This document shows, in pieces, positions 37,904-46,878 of a DNA stretch of 64,000 bases (the stretch's first letter is position 1; each line of letters opens with the position of its first letter). Below the pieces are notes generated by a model that searched no databases, was not told the origin of the DNA, and worked only from the letters and a program-made list of their open reading frames with translations. Location of the stretch: contig NZ_CP036348.1 in the NCBI RefSeq assembly GCF_007753095.1, positions 6,239,411 through 6,303,410 on the forward strand. Direction: 5' to 3'. The position numbers and the translations under genes are program-made. The stretch is from Rosistilla carotiformis. Its GTDB lineage: Bacteria > Planctomycetota > Planctomycetia > Pirellulales > Pirellulaceae.

Positions 37904-37972
37904 GTAGTCGGCGAGGTTACGAGTCCTTTTGCATCAGACCAAATCGCAGAGACTCGTAACCTCGTCCACTAC
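37904..37972. repeat. Palindromic element, family B copy 2
   Basis: The left arm (37904-37925) starts GTAGTCGGCGAGGTTACG; the right arm (37951-37972) is GACTCGTAACCTCGTCCACTAC. About 22 bases pair with a single mismatch. It lies between convergent genes, after a T-run (37883-37890) near the KaiC-like stop. Confidence 0.88.
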
Positions 37973-38057
37973 ATCCCGCCGCTAACTCTTTCGACGGTCG
38001 GAGGCTCCGTTCGTTGAACGGCATTGTGGTTAAACGAGAAAACTCCCTGCTTGCTGC

Positions 38058-38813
38058 TTAGCGTCGCGGCGAACAGGCGATGCGAGCCAGCATGGCGATC
38101 GATTTCACCGCCTCGCCGAGACTCAGCTTCGACGAGCCCTGAACGCGGTTGACGAAGCGAATCGGAATTTCGACGATCTTTGCATCGCGATGGGTCAGCA
38201 GCCACAAGATCTCTTCGAGCATCGCGTACCCGCTAGCACGGATCCGGTTGAGATCGACTTTATCGAGCGTGTCGACGCGATAACATCGATACGCTCCGCT
38301 GCAGTCGTGGGCTTGCAGCCCCAAGGCGATCCGAGCGACACGATTCAGCAGACCGCTGATCACCAATCGCGACATGGGCCAGCCTTCGATCGCTCCACCG
38401 GGAACGTAGCGTGAACCGATCACGACGTCGGCCTGTTCGCGACAGGCGACGTCGACAAGCTTGGGAATTTCGACCGGGTCGTGACTCATGTCGCCATCGA
38501 GATTGACCAGGAAGTCGTACCCTGAGTCGCTGGCGTGACGCATCGCAGCGACGATCGCGCTGCCGAGGCCGAGCTTGCGGCCGCGTTGGATCAATGTAAA
38601 CCAAGGATCGCGAACGGCCTTGTCGGCAGCCCAGTCGCCGGTCCCATCGGGCGATCCATCATCGACGACCAGCACGTCGGCCGACGGCAGGGCGGCGCGG
38701 ATGCCAGCGACCAATTCGGGCAAGCTGTCGAGTTCGTTATACGTGCAGACAGCCACTAACACGCGTGCCGCCGGCACACTGCCATGTTCGTCCATGTGAG
38801 GCGAATGGGTCAC
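38058..38813 (-). CDS. Polyprenol-phosphate glycosyltransferase, GT2 family
   Basis: 251 residues; an ATG six codons inside (38795) is an alternative start. LVAVCTYNELDSLPEL opens the GT-A domain, VLVVDDGSPDGTGDWA binds the nucleotide sugar, and NLDGDMSHDP carries the metal-binding DxD. The body matches short DPM1-type synthases that move a sugar from GDP-mannose or UDP-glucose to a polyprenol phosphate at the inner membrane face. The C-terminal membrane helices of longer relatives are absent, as in single-domain DPM1. It follows the esterase gene after 18 bases, but the link is probably only transcriptional. Confidence 0.9.
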   Translation of the reverse strand: MTHSPHMDEHGSVPAARVLVAVCTYNELDSLPELVAGIRAALPSADVLVVDDGSPDGTGDWAADKAVRDPWFTLIQRGRKLGLGSAIVAAMRHASDSGYDFLVNLDGDMSHDPVEIPKLVDVACREQADVVIGSRYVPGGAIEGWPMSRLVISGLLNRVARIALGLQAHDCSGAYRCYRVDTLDKVDLNRIRASGYAMLEEILWLLTHRDAKIVEIPIRFVNRVQGSSKLSLGEAVKSIAMLARIACSPRR

Positions 38814-38831
38814 CGAATCGTTGCTCTCCGC

Positions 38832-40610
38832 CTACAGTCGTGGCTTGGGTGGTTTGACGGGTTGTTTCCAGTTGTCGGCACCGACCAATTGCGTTTTGCG
38901 ACGATAGATCTTGTCCACATTGGCCACGTACAACGTCTTGCGATCGGGGCCGCCAAACGTGACATAGCTGGGGCGTCGCGAACCGGGAGGCATTGGCAAA
39001 ATCAGATGCGAGCGCCCCGGTTGGTCGCAGATCTGAACGCCCATCGCCGTTGTGGAAATCAGCCAACCATCTTGGGAGACGCACATCCCATCCAACAATC
39101 CGCGCGGATCGGCGGCCGGGATCTCCAGGTGAAAATAGGGCTGCTTGTATTTCAGCGATCCATCATCGGCGATCTGGAAAGCATTGATGAACCGGCCGGG
39201 GAAGTGGGCGACGAACAACTGAGTCTGATCGGCGCTGAGTCCAATCCCATTGCAGTCTTTAAAATTGTCGACAGCCTTCCGCTCGTGCGTCTTCGCGTCG
39301 AGCGACCAGACCTTGCCGGCTGGCGGATCGGTGTAATAGATCGTGCCGTCGTGGCGGACGACGATGTCGTTGCTGGTCGTCCCCTCGGCGATGACCTCCA
39401 TCTCAAGAGTCTTCAAATCCCAGGCGCGGATCTGGCGGGCACCGCTGGCGGCACCATACAGTCGACCGTCGGGGCCCAAGGAGATCCCGTTCGTCTTTCC
39501 GGTATCGGAGACGATCAGGCTGACCTCGCCATCGGGCGTGACCTTATAAAGTTCGCTCGCCGGGACGTCGGTGAAGTAGAGCGTGCCGTCGTCGGTCACC
39601 GCCAAGCCCTCGGCCCACTTGTGCCCTTCGCTAACCAGTTCCCAGCCTTCGCCATCGACCAGGAATTTGTTGGCTTCGCTGTTGGATCGGTCCAGATGCG
39701 TGCTAACCGGTTGGGTATCAAAGTCTTTCCACAACCAACGCATCACGTCGGGCATGATCGCTGTGCCATGCTTGCTGCTGTGGAAACCTTCGCCCCAGGT
39801 GTGCTCGACTTCATATCCGGCCCACTGCAACGCTCGCAGCAACGTCTGGTTGGCCATCCACCAATCGCCGCCGTAGATATTCAGATCGTTCGATCCATCC
39901 TGCAGATAGATTCGCAACGGCTTCGGTTCGGTCTTGCGGACCAAGGTCGCCAATTCGTGACCGCCGCGGAGTCCGACATAGGTTCCGACGGTCGTGAAGA
40001 CGCGGCGGAAATGATCGGGGCGCTGCCAAGCGACGTTGTAGGCGCAGATGCCGCCGGAGCTGCTGCCGCAGATCGCGCGAAGATTGGGATCGTCGGTCAG
40101 TTGAACATTGTGTTCCTTTTCGACAAACGGCAGCATCTCGTCGATCAGAAAGTTGGCGTAGCGATCGTCGACGCTGTCGTATTCATACGACCGATTGAAT
40201 CGCGATTGCGCGTTGTCGTTGGGGGCGGGAACGACACCGGGATTGATGAAGACGGCGATCGTGACCGGCATCTCGCCCGCAGCGATCAGATTGTCGAAGA
40301 TATTGGGGACGCGATAACCACCCTCGCGACGCGCGTATCCGCCACCATCTTGGAAGACCATCAATGCTGCCGGTTTGGATCCGTCGTATTGCTTGGGGAC
40401 GTAGACCCAATAATCGCGGACGGTGCCGGGATAGACCTGCGAAGCATCGAACACGCCTTGGGTGATCGTACCGGCGGGAACCCCTTCCTTGACCAGAGCG
40501 TCGGGATGCTGCGGATAGCTTTCCGTTTGGCGAGTCTTCGGTTGCGCGGCGGCGATGCTGGCAAGCAACAGCAGCGTGATGGTGGTCGATAGAGGGCGGG
40601 CGATGTTCAT
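38832..40610 (-). CDS. Exported two-domain protein: esterase plus SMP-30/gluconolactonase
   Basis: 592 residues. The start is the ATG at 40610 (MNIARPLSTTITLLLLASIA), where a signal peptide begins; the frame goes on to 40700 without a better start. The N-terminal half (about 40-300) is a Fes/esterase D-type alpha/beta hydrolase: YWVYVPKQYDGSKPAALMVFQDGGGY, the nucleophile segment ICGSSSGGICAYN, and a His in EGFHSSKHG. The C-terminal half (about 310-590) is an SMP-30/gluconolactonase propeller (WAEGLAVTDDGTLYFTDVPAS, GPDGRLYGA). The fusion suggests stepwise ester and lactone cleavage outside the cytoplasm; substrates are unknown. Confidence 0.9.
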   Translation of the reverse strand: MNIARPLSTTITLLLLASIAAAQPKTRQTESYPQHPDALVKEGVPAGTITQGVFDASQVYPGTVRDYWVYVPKQYDGSKPAALMVFQDGGGYARREGGYRVPNIFDNLIAAGEMPVTIAVFINPGVVPAPNDNAQSRFNRSYEYDSVDDRYANFLIDEMLPFVEKEHNVQLTDDPNLRAICGSSSGGICAYNVAWQRPDHFRRVFTTVGTYVGLRGGHELATLVRKTEPKPLRIYLQDGSNDLNIYGGDWWMANQTLLRALQWAGYEVEHTWGEGFHSSKHGTAIMPDVMRWLWKDFDTQPVSTHLDRSNSEANKFLVDGEGWELVSEGHKWAEGLAVTDDGTLYFTDVPASELYKVTPDGEVSLIVSDTGKTNGISLGPDGRLYGAASGARQIRAWDLKTLEMEVIAEGTTSNDIVVRHDGTIYYTDPPAGKVWSLDAKTHERKAVDNFKDCNGIGLSADQTQLFVAHFPGRFINAFQIADDGSLKYKQPYFHLEIPAADPRGLLDGMCVSQDGWLISTTAMGVQICDQPGRSHLILPMPPGSRRPSYVTFGGPDRKTLYVANVDKIYRRKTQLVGADNWKQPVKPPKPRL

Positions 40611-40696
40611 TGGATGTTGGTGCCTTATTGAGGTTTGCGGCGCAAGCAAGCGGTTGGGGGCGAGGCATGCGTCCGTCGTGAGGACACAAAAACGAA

Positions 40697-42043
40697 TCAT
40701 CCCACTTTAAACAGCGAGATCGTGGAATCGAGCGTATTCTGGTCGATCAGGGCAACGATGACATCGCCGATCCGCAAATGGTCCTTCGCCGTTGGCACGC
40801 GAACAAAGCCATCCCGCATGATCGCGGCGATCAGACAGCGCCCCGACAGCGGCAATTGCATCAGCGGCGCTTTGGTGACCGGAACGTCTTCGTCGATTTC
40901 GATCTCGTAGACGCCGATCGATCCCTCGGGCAACTGACTCTGCGAAATGATCGGGCCATCGTTCATGAAGCCCATCACTTGACGAGCGACCGCGTCGCGT
41001 TCGCTGACCGCCACATCGATGCCCAGTTTGGCGACGACGTTGGCATAGTCGGGACGGCCAACGACCGCCATCACCTTGTGCGCCCCGAGTTCGCGCGCTT
41101 CGACGCCGGCCATGATGTTGTTCTCATCGTTGCCGGTGCAGGCGACAAAATAGTCCGCCTTGCCGACTCCTTCGTCTTCCAAAACCGAACGGCGATTCGC
41201 GTTGGCGGTCACGATGGTCGCCGATGGGAGCAGCGTGGCAAGGTGTTCGCAGCGTTTGGGATCTTCATCCAGAATCAAGATCCGGTACTCTGCCTTGTTG
41301 AGCGATTGAGCCAAGTGGTATCCGGTCTCGCCACCGCCAGCGATGATCACGTTGCGACGGGGAACGCGAGTCGATTCGGGAGCAAACTGCGCTCGGGCTT
41401 CGGCGACATCTTTGGGAAATCCAATCAGGCTGATCGAATCGCCCGCGTGAATCTCATCTTCACCACCGGCGATCCAACGTCGCCCTTGACGCGAGATCGA
41501 ACCGATCCGCACGCCGTGGCTGAGCGTCAATTCTCGCAGCGGCTTGCCCACGGCGGGCGCTTTGATCGCCACCGTCAATTCGTAGACCTCCAATTGCCCG
41601 CGAGCAAAGTGCTCCAACGGGATCGATCCGGGGTTGCGGATACTGCGAGCCAGTTCGGTCGCCGAGAGTTGTTCGAGACTCAACAGCCGATCGATGTTGA
41701 AGTGCTGTTGGTAATCGAAAGTGCTCATGTCGCGAAATGCGGGAGCGTAGACTCGCGCGATCGCCCGCCGCGCGCCAAGCGCCTTGGCCATGCTGGCGGC
41801 CACAATGTTGACTTCATCGTCGCCGGTCACCGCCAGGCAGATATCGGCCCCGCAGATGTCGGCTTGGAATAAGACGGTACTTTGCGATCCGCTGCCGTGG
41901 ATCGCTCTGACATCCAGTTCCGCATTGATGCGGCGAACTTCTTCAGGATTGGTGTCGATCACCGTGACGCTATGCCGGGCGCGACATAATAGATCGGCAA
42001 TCCAAGTTCCCACCGTTCCGGCACCGAGGATGATCGCTTGCAT
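40697..42043 (-). CDS. trkA: Trk potassium uptake regulatory subunit TrkA
   Basis: 448 residues, near the E. coli length of 458. Two RCK-N/RCK-C pairs: the first opens MQAIILGAGTVGTWIADLL, the second IAGGGETGYHLAQSLN (near 230). Both are nucleotide-binding Rossmann domains, and both TrkA-C domains are present. TrkA is the cytoplasmic NAD(H)-binding regulator of the TrkH/TrkG channel. No trkH is in this window, although it is often adjacent; it should be elsewhere. It is first in a minus-strand run with the esterase and GT2 genes, with an 86-base gap to the next. Confidence 0.94.
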   Translation of the reverse strand: MQAIILGAGTVGTWIADLLCRARHSVTVIDTNPEEVRRINAELDVRAIHGSGSQSTVLFQADICGADICLAVTGDDEVNIVAASMAKALGARRAIARVYAPAFRDMSTFDYQQHFNIDRLLSLEQLSATELARSIRNPGSIPLEHFARGQLEVYELTVAIKAPAVGKPLRELTLSHGVRIGSISRQGRRWIAGGEDEIHAGDSISLIGFPKDVAEARAQFAPESTRVPRRNVIIAGGGETGYHLAQSLNKAEYRILILDEDPKRCEHLATLLPSATIVTANANRRSVLEDEGVGKADYFVACTGNDENNIMAGVEARELGAHKVMAVVGRPDYANVVAKLGIDVAVSERDAVARQVMGFMNDGPIISQSQLPEGSIGVYEIEIDEDVPVTKAPLMQLPLSGRCLIAAIMRDGFVRVPTAKDHLRIGDVIVALIDQNTLDSTISLFKVG

Positions 42044-42493
42044 GGGTCGAAATCGAGCTCTTGAACTGAGGGAAGGGTTGCGGGCGATGCCCCTTGCTCA
42101 AAGGAGGGAAGGGGATGCGGGAATTGTAGTCGATTTAGCGGAATCCCCGAAGCGGTACCAAGCGGTAACGCACACCAAGGATCTCTGCACGTCGGACAAT
42201 TCGCGGGGGAGAGCGATCGACCGGACCGGCCCATGGAAGCGATGTACGGCTCAGTCGCGAAAGACTCGCAGCAGCGCCGGCTGAATTGCTAGCGAGGCCC
42301 TGGTGGACGCAAAGCCGATCAGCTGGGGGGAGCTCGCCAAATATTGAGCGTTTTTTTCAATTTATCGTCCAATTCACCGGATCAAGACTGTTATCACCGG
42401 CGTTCAGATTCCGATTAAGTGGATTGAGACGGTCGTTTGTTTTCGGTTTAAGCCAAGCGACCGTGCAGTCCAAGATTCGGAGAAGTTTGCGCG
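42044..42493. other. Divergent intergenic region with a riboswitch-like core motif
   Basis: 450 bp between trkA (-) and a small membrane protein gene (+). On the plus strand, 42305-42316 reads GGACGCAAAGCC, identical to the 3' core of c-di-GMP-I (GEMM) riboswitches. A weak hairpin GCTC/GAGC followed by seven T's lies at about 42332-42357. The 5' GCAAACC half of the GEMM consensus is not visible, so this is not called as a riboswitch. Confidence 0.35.
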
Positions 42494-42715
42494 ATGGATC
42501 CCATTTATTACTTCAGCAAGAACCCCGACTTGGCAGCGTTGCACATTGCCGCATTTTTCTTTGTGTTGGGGTTGGCGATCGGCTGGGTGATCTGGTCGGG
42601 AAACCGACGCCAGGTGCGCAATCTGGATGATGAAAACGATGCGATCGCGAAGCAGCTGGAAGCCGATTGCTTCCGGCAAACCCAGCTGGAACGCGAATCG
42701 TCGCTGCTGAGCTGA
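42494..42715 (+). CDS. Small single-pass membrane protein
   Basis: 73 residues; ATG at 42494 with GGAGAAG about eight bases upstream. One hydrophobic segment (LAALHIAAFFFVLGLAIGWVIW, about 13-34) is followed by a charged helix (NLDDENDAIAKQLEAD) likely to form a coiled coil. No homologous family is recognised. The next gene (42816) has the same layout of membrane helix then coiled coil, so the two may act together at the membrane. Confidence 0.65.
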   Translation: MDPIYYFSKNPDLAALHIAAFFFVLGLAIGWVIWSGNRRQVRNLDDENDAIAKQLEADCFRQTQLERESSLLS

Positions 42716-42815
42716 ACGTGCACCACGCGTTCCAGGCTCTCTCTTCGGTTCCGTTGGCCACCCGTTGAGATAAAAGAAAAGTTTGTTTCCGATAGCCCCC
42801 AACGATTGAGTTCCC

Positions 42816-44606
42816 ATGTTTATTGCCCGCCTTGATTACGCGATGACTCACCTGGGGTGGCTGGGCTTCCTAACGGCGATCTATTTCGCGGGGATCGGGC
42901 TGTGGCTGGCGCAATTGTTGTGGCGGCGAAGCAAGGCGGCCGTCTGGCAGGATCGCAGCGAGATCTTTTCCGAATATCGCGACCTGCACCAACGGGCACT
43001 CGAAAACCAGACGGAGCTGTTGGAAGCTTGCGAGATCCATGAAACCAGCCTGCTGCAGCGTGACGCTCAACTGGCCGACGTGCGAGCACAATTGGTCGCC
43101 CGCAAGAACCAAGTCGACGCGCAGGAGAACCAACTGGCGCGGGCCCGATCGGCGTCCGCCGAATGGGAGGCGGCGAGGGAAGTGGATCGCGCCGCAGCCG
43201 CGGAAAAGGCACTCCAGTTGCAGCAGATGCAAGAACAACTGCGGGCGGCCGAAGCGACGATAGCCGAACAACAGCTGGCCGCCGACAAACAGGATGCGGG
43301 GCATCAATGCATGGCCGCCTCGTGGAGCCAACAGCTCGCCAAATTGGACGCGGCGCTTCAGTTGACCGCCAGCGATGCGAAAGAGGCTCAAACGCGCCAC
43401 GCGCAGAGTGCGCGTGAACTGAGCGCGCTGCGAACGAAATTTGCCGTCCTCACCCAGCAATTGGCCGACGCGGAAAACGAACAGGTCTCGATGGACCAGG
43501 TGGACCAAGAGTACAACCGTTTGCGGGAGCATCTGGGGACGCTTCGACAGCAGCTTGAAGCGACACAGACGAGCTTGGCCGATCGTGACCTTCAATGCGA
43601 ACGCTTGACCGAAGAGCTGCAGTTGGCACAAGAGGATTTGGAACTGCGAGGGATGCTGCTGAAAGATCTCCGCGAGTTGCAGACCGCCACGGTCACCAAA
43701 TTGAACGACGCCCGGAAGACCGATGAAGCCTTGACCGAACTGCAAACCGAACATCAGCGGTTGCAGGAGAGCCTGCGGTCGGCGGAGTCGGAACTCGAAG
43801 CGTCGCGGCAACGCGAACGCGCCGCGGAACAGAAGCGGGCGCAGATTGGCCAACAAAGGAATCTCGCCGCCGCGGAAGCCGAGGCCGCTCGCGCCGACGA
43901 TCAATCGCAGATCGCAGCCCTTCGCGATCAGTTGGCCGAAGCCGAGGCGCGGCTGGAGACGGTTGTCCAACGCCCCGAAGACGCCAATGAGCTGACAGAA
44001 ATCTTCGGTGTCAGTCGCCGCTTGGAAGAACAATTGAACGCTGCGGGTGTCTTCCGTTTTGAACAGATGGCCCAGTGGACGAACCGGCAGAAATGTCAGA
44101 TCGAACGGCAACTGGGGCTGCCCGGCCGTGTCCGTGACGAAAAATGGTGCGACCAGGCGAAAGAACTGCTGGCCGCGATGGACGATTCGGCGGAACCAAC
44201 GATCGAACCGGAGAAGCCCAAGGCGACGTCTTATCTACGTGCGCTCCGCGCATACGGGAATGTCTCGGTCACCGTCGACGAAACGTTGGGTGTCGTGTTC
44301 ACTCGGCGGCCTAGCTATGTCGACGACTTGACGGCGGTACGCGGAATTGGGCAGGTCAACCAACGTCTGCTGCGAAAGGCGGGCGTCTATCGTCTGCGAC
44401 AGATCGCCGACTGGAACGAATACAACGTCTGGGCGTTCAACGCCTTGTTAACGTTCAAAGGGCGGATCGAACGCGAAAACTGGGTCGGCCAAGCGCAGGA
44501 TCTACTGGCTTCGCAAACGGACCGAATCGAAGACCACGCGGTTTCGATCCGGATCGATGCGGCAGACGAATCGTCCGACGGCGAATCGAACCGCGCAGCG
44601 GCGTAA
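42816..44606 (+). CDS. Membrane-anchored coiled-coil protein with two helix-hairpin-helix domains
   Basis: 596 residues. A membrane helix near the N-terminus (WLGFLTAIYFAGIGLWLAQLL, about 14-34) precedes a coiled coil of about 350 residues rich in Gln, Glu and Ala. Two similar C-terminal modules follow: NELTEIFGVSRRLEEQLNAAG (near 390) and DDLTAVRGIGQVNQRLLRKAG (near 505). Each continues with a helix of the type FEQMAQW/LRQIADW and ends in W-x-x-QA-x-x-LL. This fits the H3TH/helix-hairpin-helix module of predicted flap-endonuclease-like proteins (COG3743), which bind DNA or mediate contacts. A membrane-tethered DNA or chromosome organiser is a possibility, not shown. Confidence 0.8.
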   Translation: MFIARLDYAMTHLGWLGFLTAIYFAGIGLWLAQLLWRRSKAAVWQDRSEIFSEYRDLHQRALENQTELLEACEIHETSLLQRDAQLADVRAQLVARKNQVDAQENQLARARSASAEWEAAREVDRAAAAEKALQLQQMQEQLRAAEATIAEQQLAADKQDAGHQCMAASWSQQLAKLDAALQLTASDAKEAQTRHAQSARELSALRTKFAVLTQQLADAENEQVSMDQVDQEYNRLREHLGTLRQQLEATQTSLADRDLQCERLTEELQLAQEDLELRGMLLKDLRELQTATVTKLNDARKTDEALTELQTEHQRLQESLRSAESELEASRQRERAAEQKRAQIGQQRNLAAAEAEAARADDQSQIAALRDQLAEAEARLETVVQRPEDANELTEIFGVSRRLEEQLNAAGVFRFEQMAQWTNRQKCQIERQLGLPGRVRDEKWCDQAKELLAAMDDSAEPTIEPEKPKATSYLRALRAYGNVSVTVDETLGVVFTRRPSYVDDLTAVRGIGQVNQRLLRKAGVYRLRQIADWNEYNVWAFNALLTFKGRIERENWVGQAQDLLASQTDRIEDHAVSIRIDAADESSDGESNRAAA

Positions 44607-44664
44607 GACGCAAGCCGCGTGATCCACTCTCACCGGGGCGCCCAAGTGGAGGCGATTCAACGAA

Positions 44665-44698
44665 GACGGGAATGCGTCGCGTTGGATGCATTCCCGTC
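44665..44698. terminator. Hairpin between convergent genes
   Basis: Perfect 11-base arms GACGGGAATGC (44665-44675) and GCATTCCCGTC (44688-44698), loop 12. It lies between stops at 44606 (+) and 44728 (-), so it may end both transcripts. No U-tract. Confidence 0.6.
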
Positions 44699-44727
44699 GT
44701 GAAGTTTCGATTTAAGAACCCGCTGAA

Positions 44728-46476
44728 TTAGTTGCAGCCGGCCGCGCCGCATCCGCCACTGCAGCCCGCGGTTCCACAACCACCAATGCAACCACCCGCA
44801 GGTGCACATCCGCCGCCGACGCCATTGCCTTGGCAGCCATAGCTGGCCGCACCGGCTTGCGAAACTTGACCGCATGGGTAGATCGTTTCTTCGACAACCT
44901 TGGGCACCATTTTGCAGACCTGAACGGTCACTTCACGGACGCCGGTGAAAGGAACCTTGACCGTGTATTCTTCCACCGATTCTTCGGCAACACGATCGTA
45001 GCGGGTTGTTTCATACGCTTCGCTAACCACCTCGGGAACGTTCACGGTGTAAGAGACCTCTTTGGTCTTTTGCACGGGGTGATACGAAACGACAGGATAG
45101 CTTTCGGTACGTGTCTCTTCTTTGAACGACAATTCACGACGCGTGCGTTGACGTGTCTCTTCGGTGTATTCAACGACCTTGCGAGGACGCGTGCGAGTTT
45201 CGTCGACGTACTGGACAACCTTACGCACTCCGGTGCGTAGTTCGGGTTGGTAGACCAGATAGGTGTATTCGTAAGGAACCTGTTGTTGTTGTTCTTCGTA
45301 AACCGTGTAGCTGACCTCATGTTGCTGCGATTGCATTTCGACAACCGGGACTTCTTCGGTTTGAACGTTGGGAACCCAGACGCGGCGGGTGACCGTTTGC
45401 GTTGTGGGCGCGACGGCAACACTGTGCCCAACAACCGCTTGCTGACCACATCCACTGCAGCCGGTGCTGGCGACGGACGAAGTGCAGGGTGCGCTGGTCG
45501 CCGATTGGCAACCGCAGCTGCGGGCTTGGCAAGCACTGCAGCTGCCGCATTGGCGCGAGCCGCATGAACTGGCGTAGCCGTTGGATCCGCAACCGCCATA
45601 CGAACCGCAACCGCCCATGTTCGACACGGTGCCGGAGCCGTTGTAGCATCCCGGCGCGGCCGAGTGGACAGCAACGGGAGCCGGCGCGGCGATCACTTCG
45701 TCGACCTGAGTTTCCCAGTGACCGTAATCCTTCGTAACGGTCGTAGTGCGGGTGACGGGAACGTCGATGTTGATCAACCGTCGCTTGACGACAGGCACGG
45801 CGTTGGTGACGGTTTGGATCTTGGTTTCGGTTTGCGGGACGGGAACGTTCACGGTGTAAGTGAATTCTTCGTCGGTCAGCTGAGGAACGCTGACGGTGTA
45901 ACTCTCTTCACGCTCGACGATTTGCGGTACGCGAACGGTATAGGTTTCGGGAACTTCATTCCAAACCGGAACCGTATGCTTCTGCTCGATCGTTTTCATG
46001 TCGGTTTGAGCGACAAGTTCGGTGTAGTTGAGCGTTTTGCTTTCGGTCTTGGATTGCATCACGGTCCGCGTGCGGTACTTGGTTTCGGTAACCGGCACCG
46101 TGCGGTAGGTCGTCTTGGTGCGGTACCGAACCTCGTCGCGATATTCCGTTGTCGGTTGCGTGCGTGTTTCGGTCACGTACGTGGGTACCATCACGACTTT
46201 GGCAATCGTCATTGGACCGCACAACGGTTGCCGGACGGGAGCCGAAGCGTAGCTGGTGACAGCGCACCCGGCACTCGGCTGCGGCGCCGAATACCCGATG
46301 CTGGGCTGGGTGGCGTAGCTGACGCTGGATCCACAACCGGGTGAAACAGCACAACCGCCGCCGGCGCAGGGATCGGTGCACCCGCCACAAGGGATGCAAG
46401 GCTGCCCCGCGGTGACTGTCGTGACGAGGCTTAAGAGCATCCACGTCGCGGCTGCGAACGAGATTCGAGAGTTCAT
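44728..46476 (-). CDS. Cys-rich cell-surface protein with YTV repeats
   Basis: 582 residues from the ATG at 46476, with GGAG nine bases upstream; an in-frame start at 46518 is less likely. A signal peptide is followed by a Cys/Gly-rich segment (CIPCGGCTDPC, CAVSPGCG). Two beta-rich regions then carry many repeats with the YTV motif: ETYTVRVPQ, ESYTVSVPQ, FTYTVNVPVPQ, then VSYTVYEEQ, VSYTVNVPE and EEYTVKVPF. They flank a central Cys-rich stretch (CGSRQCGSCSACQ) and the C-terminus is again Cys/Gly-rich (GGCGTAGCSGGCG). YTV-motif Cys-rich proteins are reported as cell-wall components of Rhodopirellula. Disulfide cross-linking in the envelope is the likely role. Confidence 0.85.
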   Translation of the reverse strand: MNSRISFAAATWMLLSLVTTVTAGQPCIPCGGCTDPCAGGGCAVSPGCGSSVSYATQPSIGYSAPQPSAGCAVTSYASAPVRQPLCGPMTIAKVVMVPTYVTETRTQPTTEYRDEVRYRTKTTYRTVPVTETKYRTRTVMQSKTESKTLNYTELVAQTDMKTIEQKHTVPVWNEVPETYTVRVPQIVEREESYTVSVPQLTDEEFTYTVNVPVPQTETKIQTVTNAVPVVKRRLINIDVPVTRTTTVTKDYGHWETQVDEVIAAPAPVAVHSAAPGCYNGSGTVSNMGGCGSYGGCGSNGYASSCGSRQCGSCSACQARSCGCQSATSAPCTSSVASTGCSGCGQQAVVGHSVAVAPTTQTVTRRVWVPNVQTEEVPVVEMQSQQHEVSYTVYEEQQQQVPYEYTYLVYQPELRTGVRKVVQYVDETRTRPRKVVEYTEETRQRTRRELSFKEETRTESYPVVSYHPVQKTKEVSYTVNVPEVVSEAYETTRYDRVAEESVEEYTVKVPFTGVREVTVQVCKMVPKVVEETIYPCGQVSQAGAASYGCQGNGVGGGCAPAGGCIGGCGTAGCSGGCGAAGCN

Positions 46477-46878
46477 TCTTCTTGTCTCCAAAAGACTTGC
46501 GAACGCCAGTGCGTTCAATGCGATTTAAGGGCTCTGGCGGGCACGATCATAGCTCGTGCATTGAATGTTCGTGTAATACCGGCAGTCAGTATATTTAACC
46601 CAAAAGACCGTTAAAACAGGAAAGATAGGAATAAGTGGCGAAGTTTCCCGCTTTCCCCCCTGCGACTGAAAAACGCCACTGAACGCTTGGTGACGTATTG
46701 CTTTGCGAGGCGTTCGGCACCGGCACTTCCTTTTTGGGGGCAGCGGACTGCCGGCAGCCTGCTTTGCACCAAAAGGAATCGATTTCGTGACCTAATCTTT
46801 CTGCGGAGGCGCTCGCGCCACCGGCGCGCGTCGAAAGAAAACGCAAAATCGCAGTGATTCCTGGAGCTACCCATCCCG
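46477..46878. other. Divergent intergenic region
   Basis: 402 bp between the divergent YTV and TPR genes. It contains their promoters by position. I see no clear RNA gene or repeat. Confidence 0.5.

Noticed and set aside
38784-40592. 602-residue open frame antisense to the esterase/SMP-30 gene
   Set aside because: Shadow of the minus-strand gene, which has a signal peptide and clear hydrolase and propeller motifs.
42305-42316. Full c-di-GMP-I riboswitch
   Set aside because: Only the GGACGCAAAGCC core is present; the 5' GCAAACC segment and paired P1 could not be found, so it is only listed as a finding.
42870-44111. 413-residue open frame antisense to the coiled-coil gene
   Set aside because: Reverse complement of coiled-coil codons gives a Leu/Phe-rich shadow; no signal or domain.
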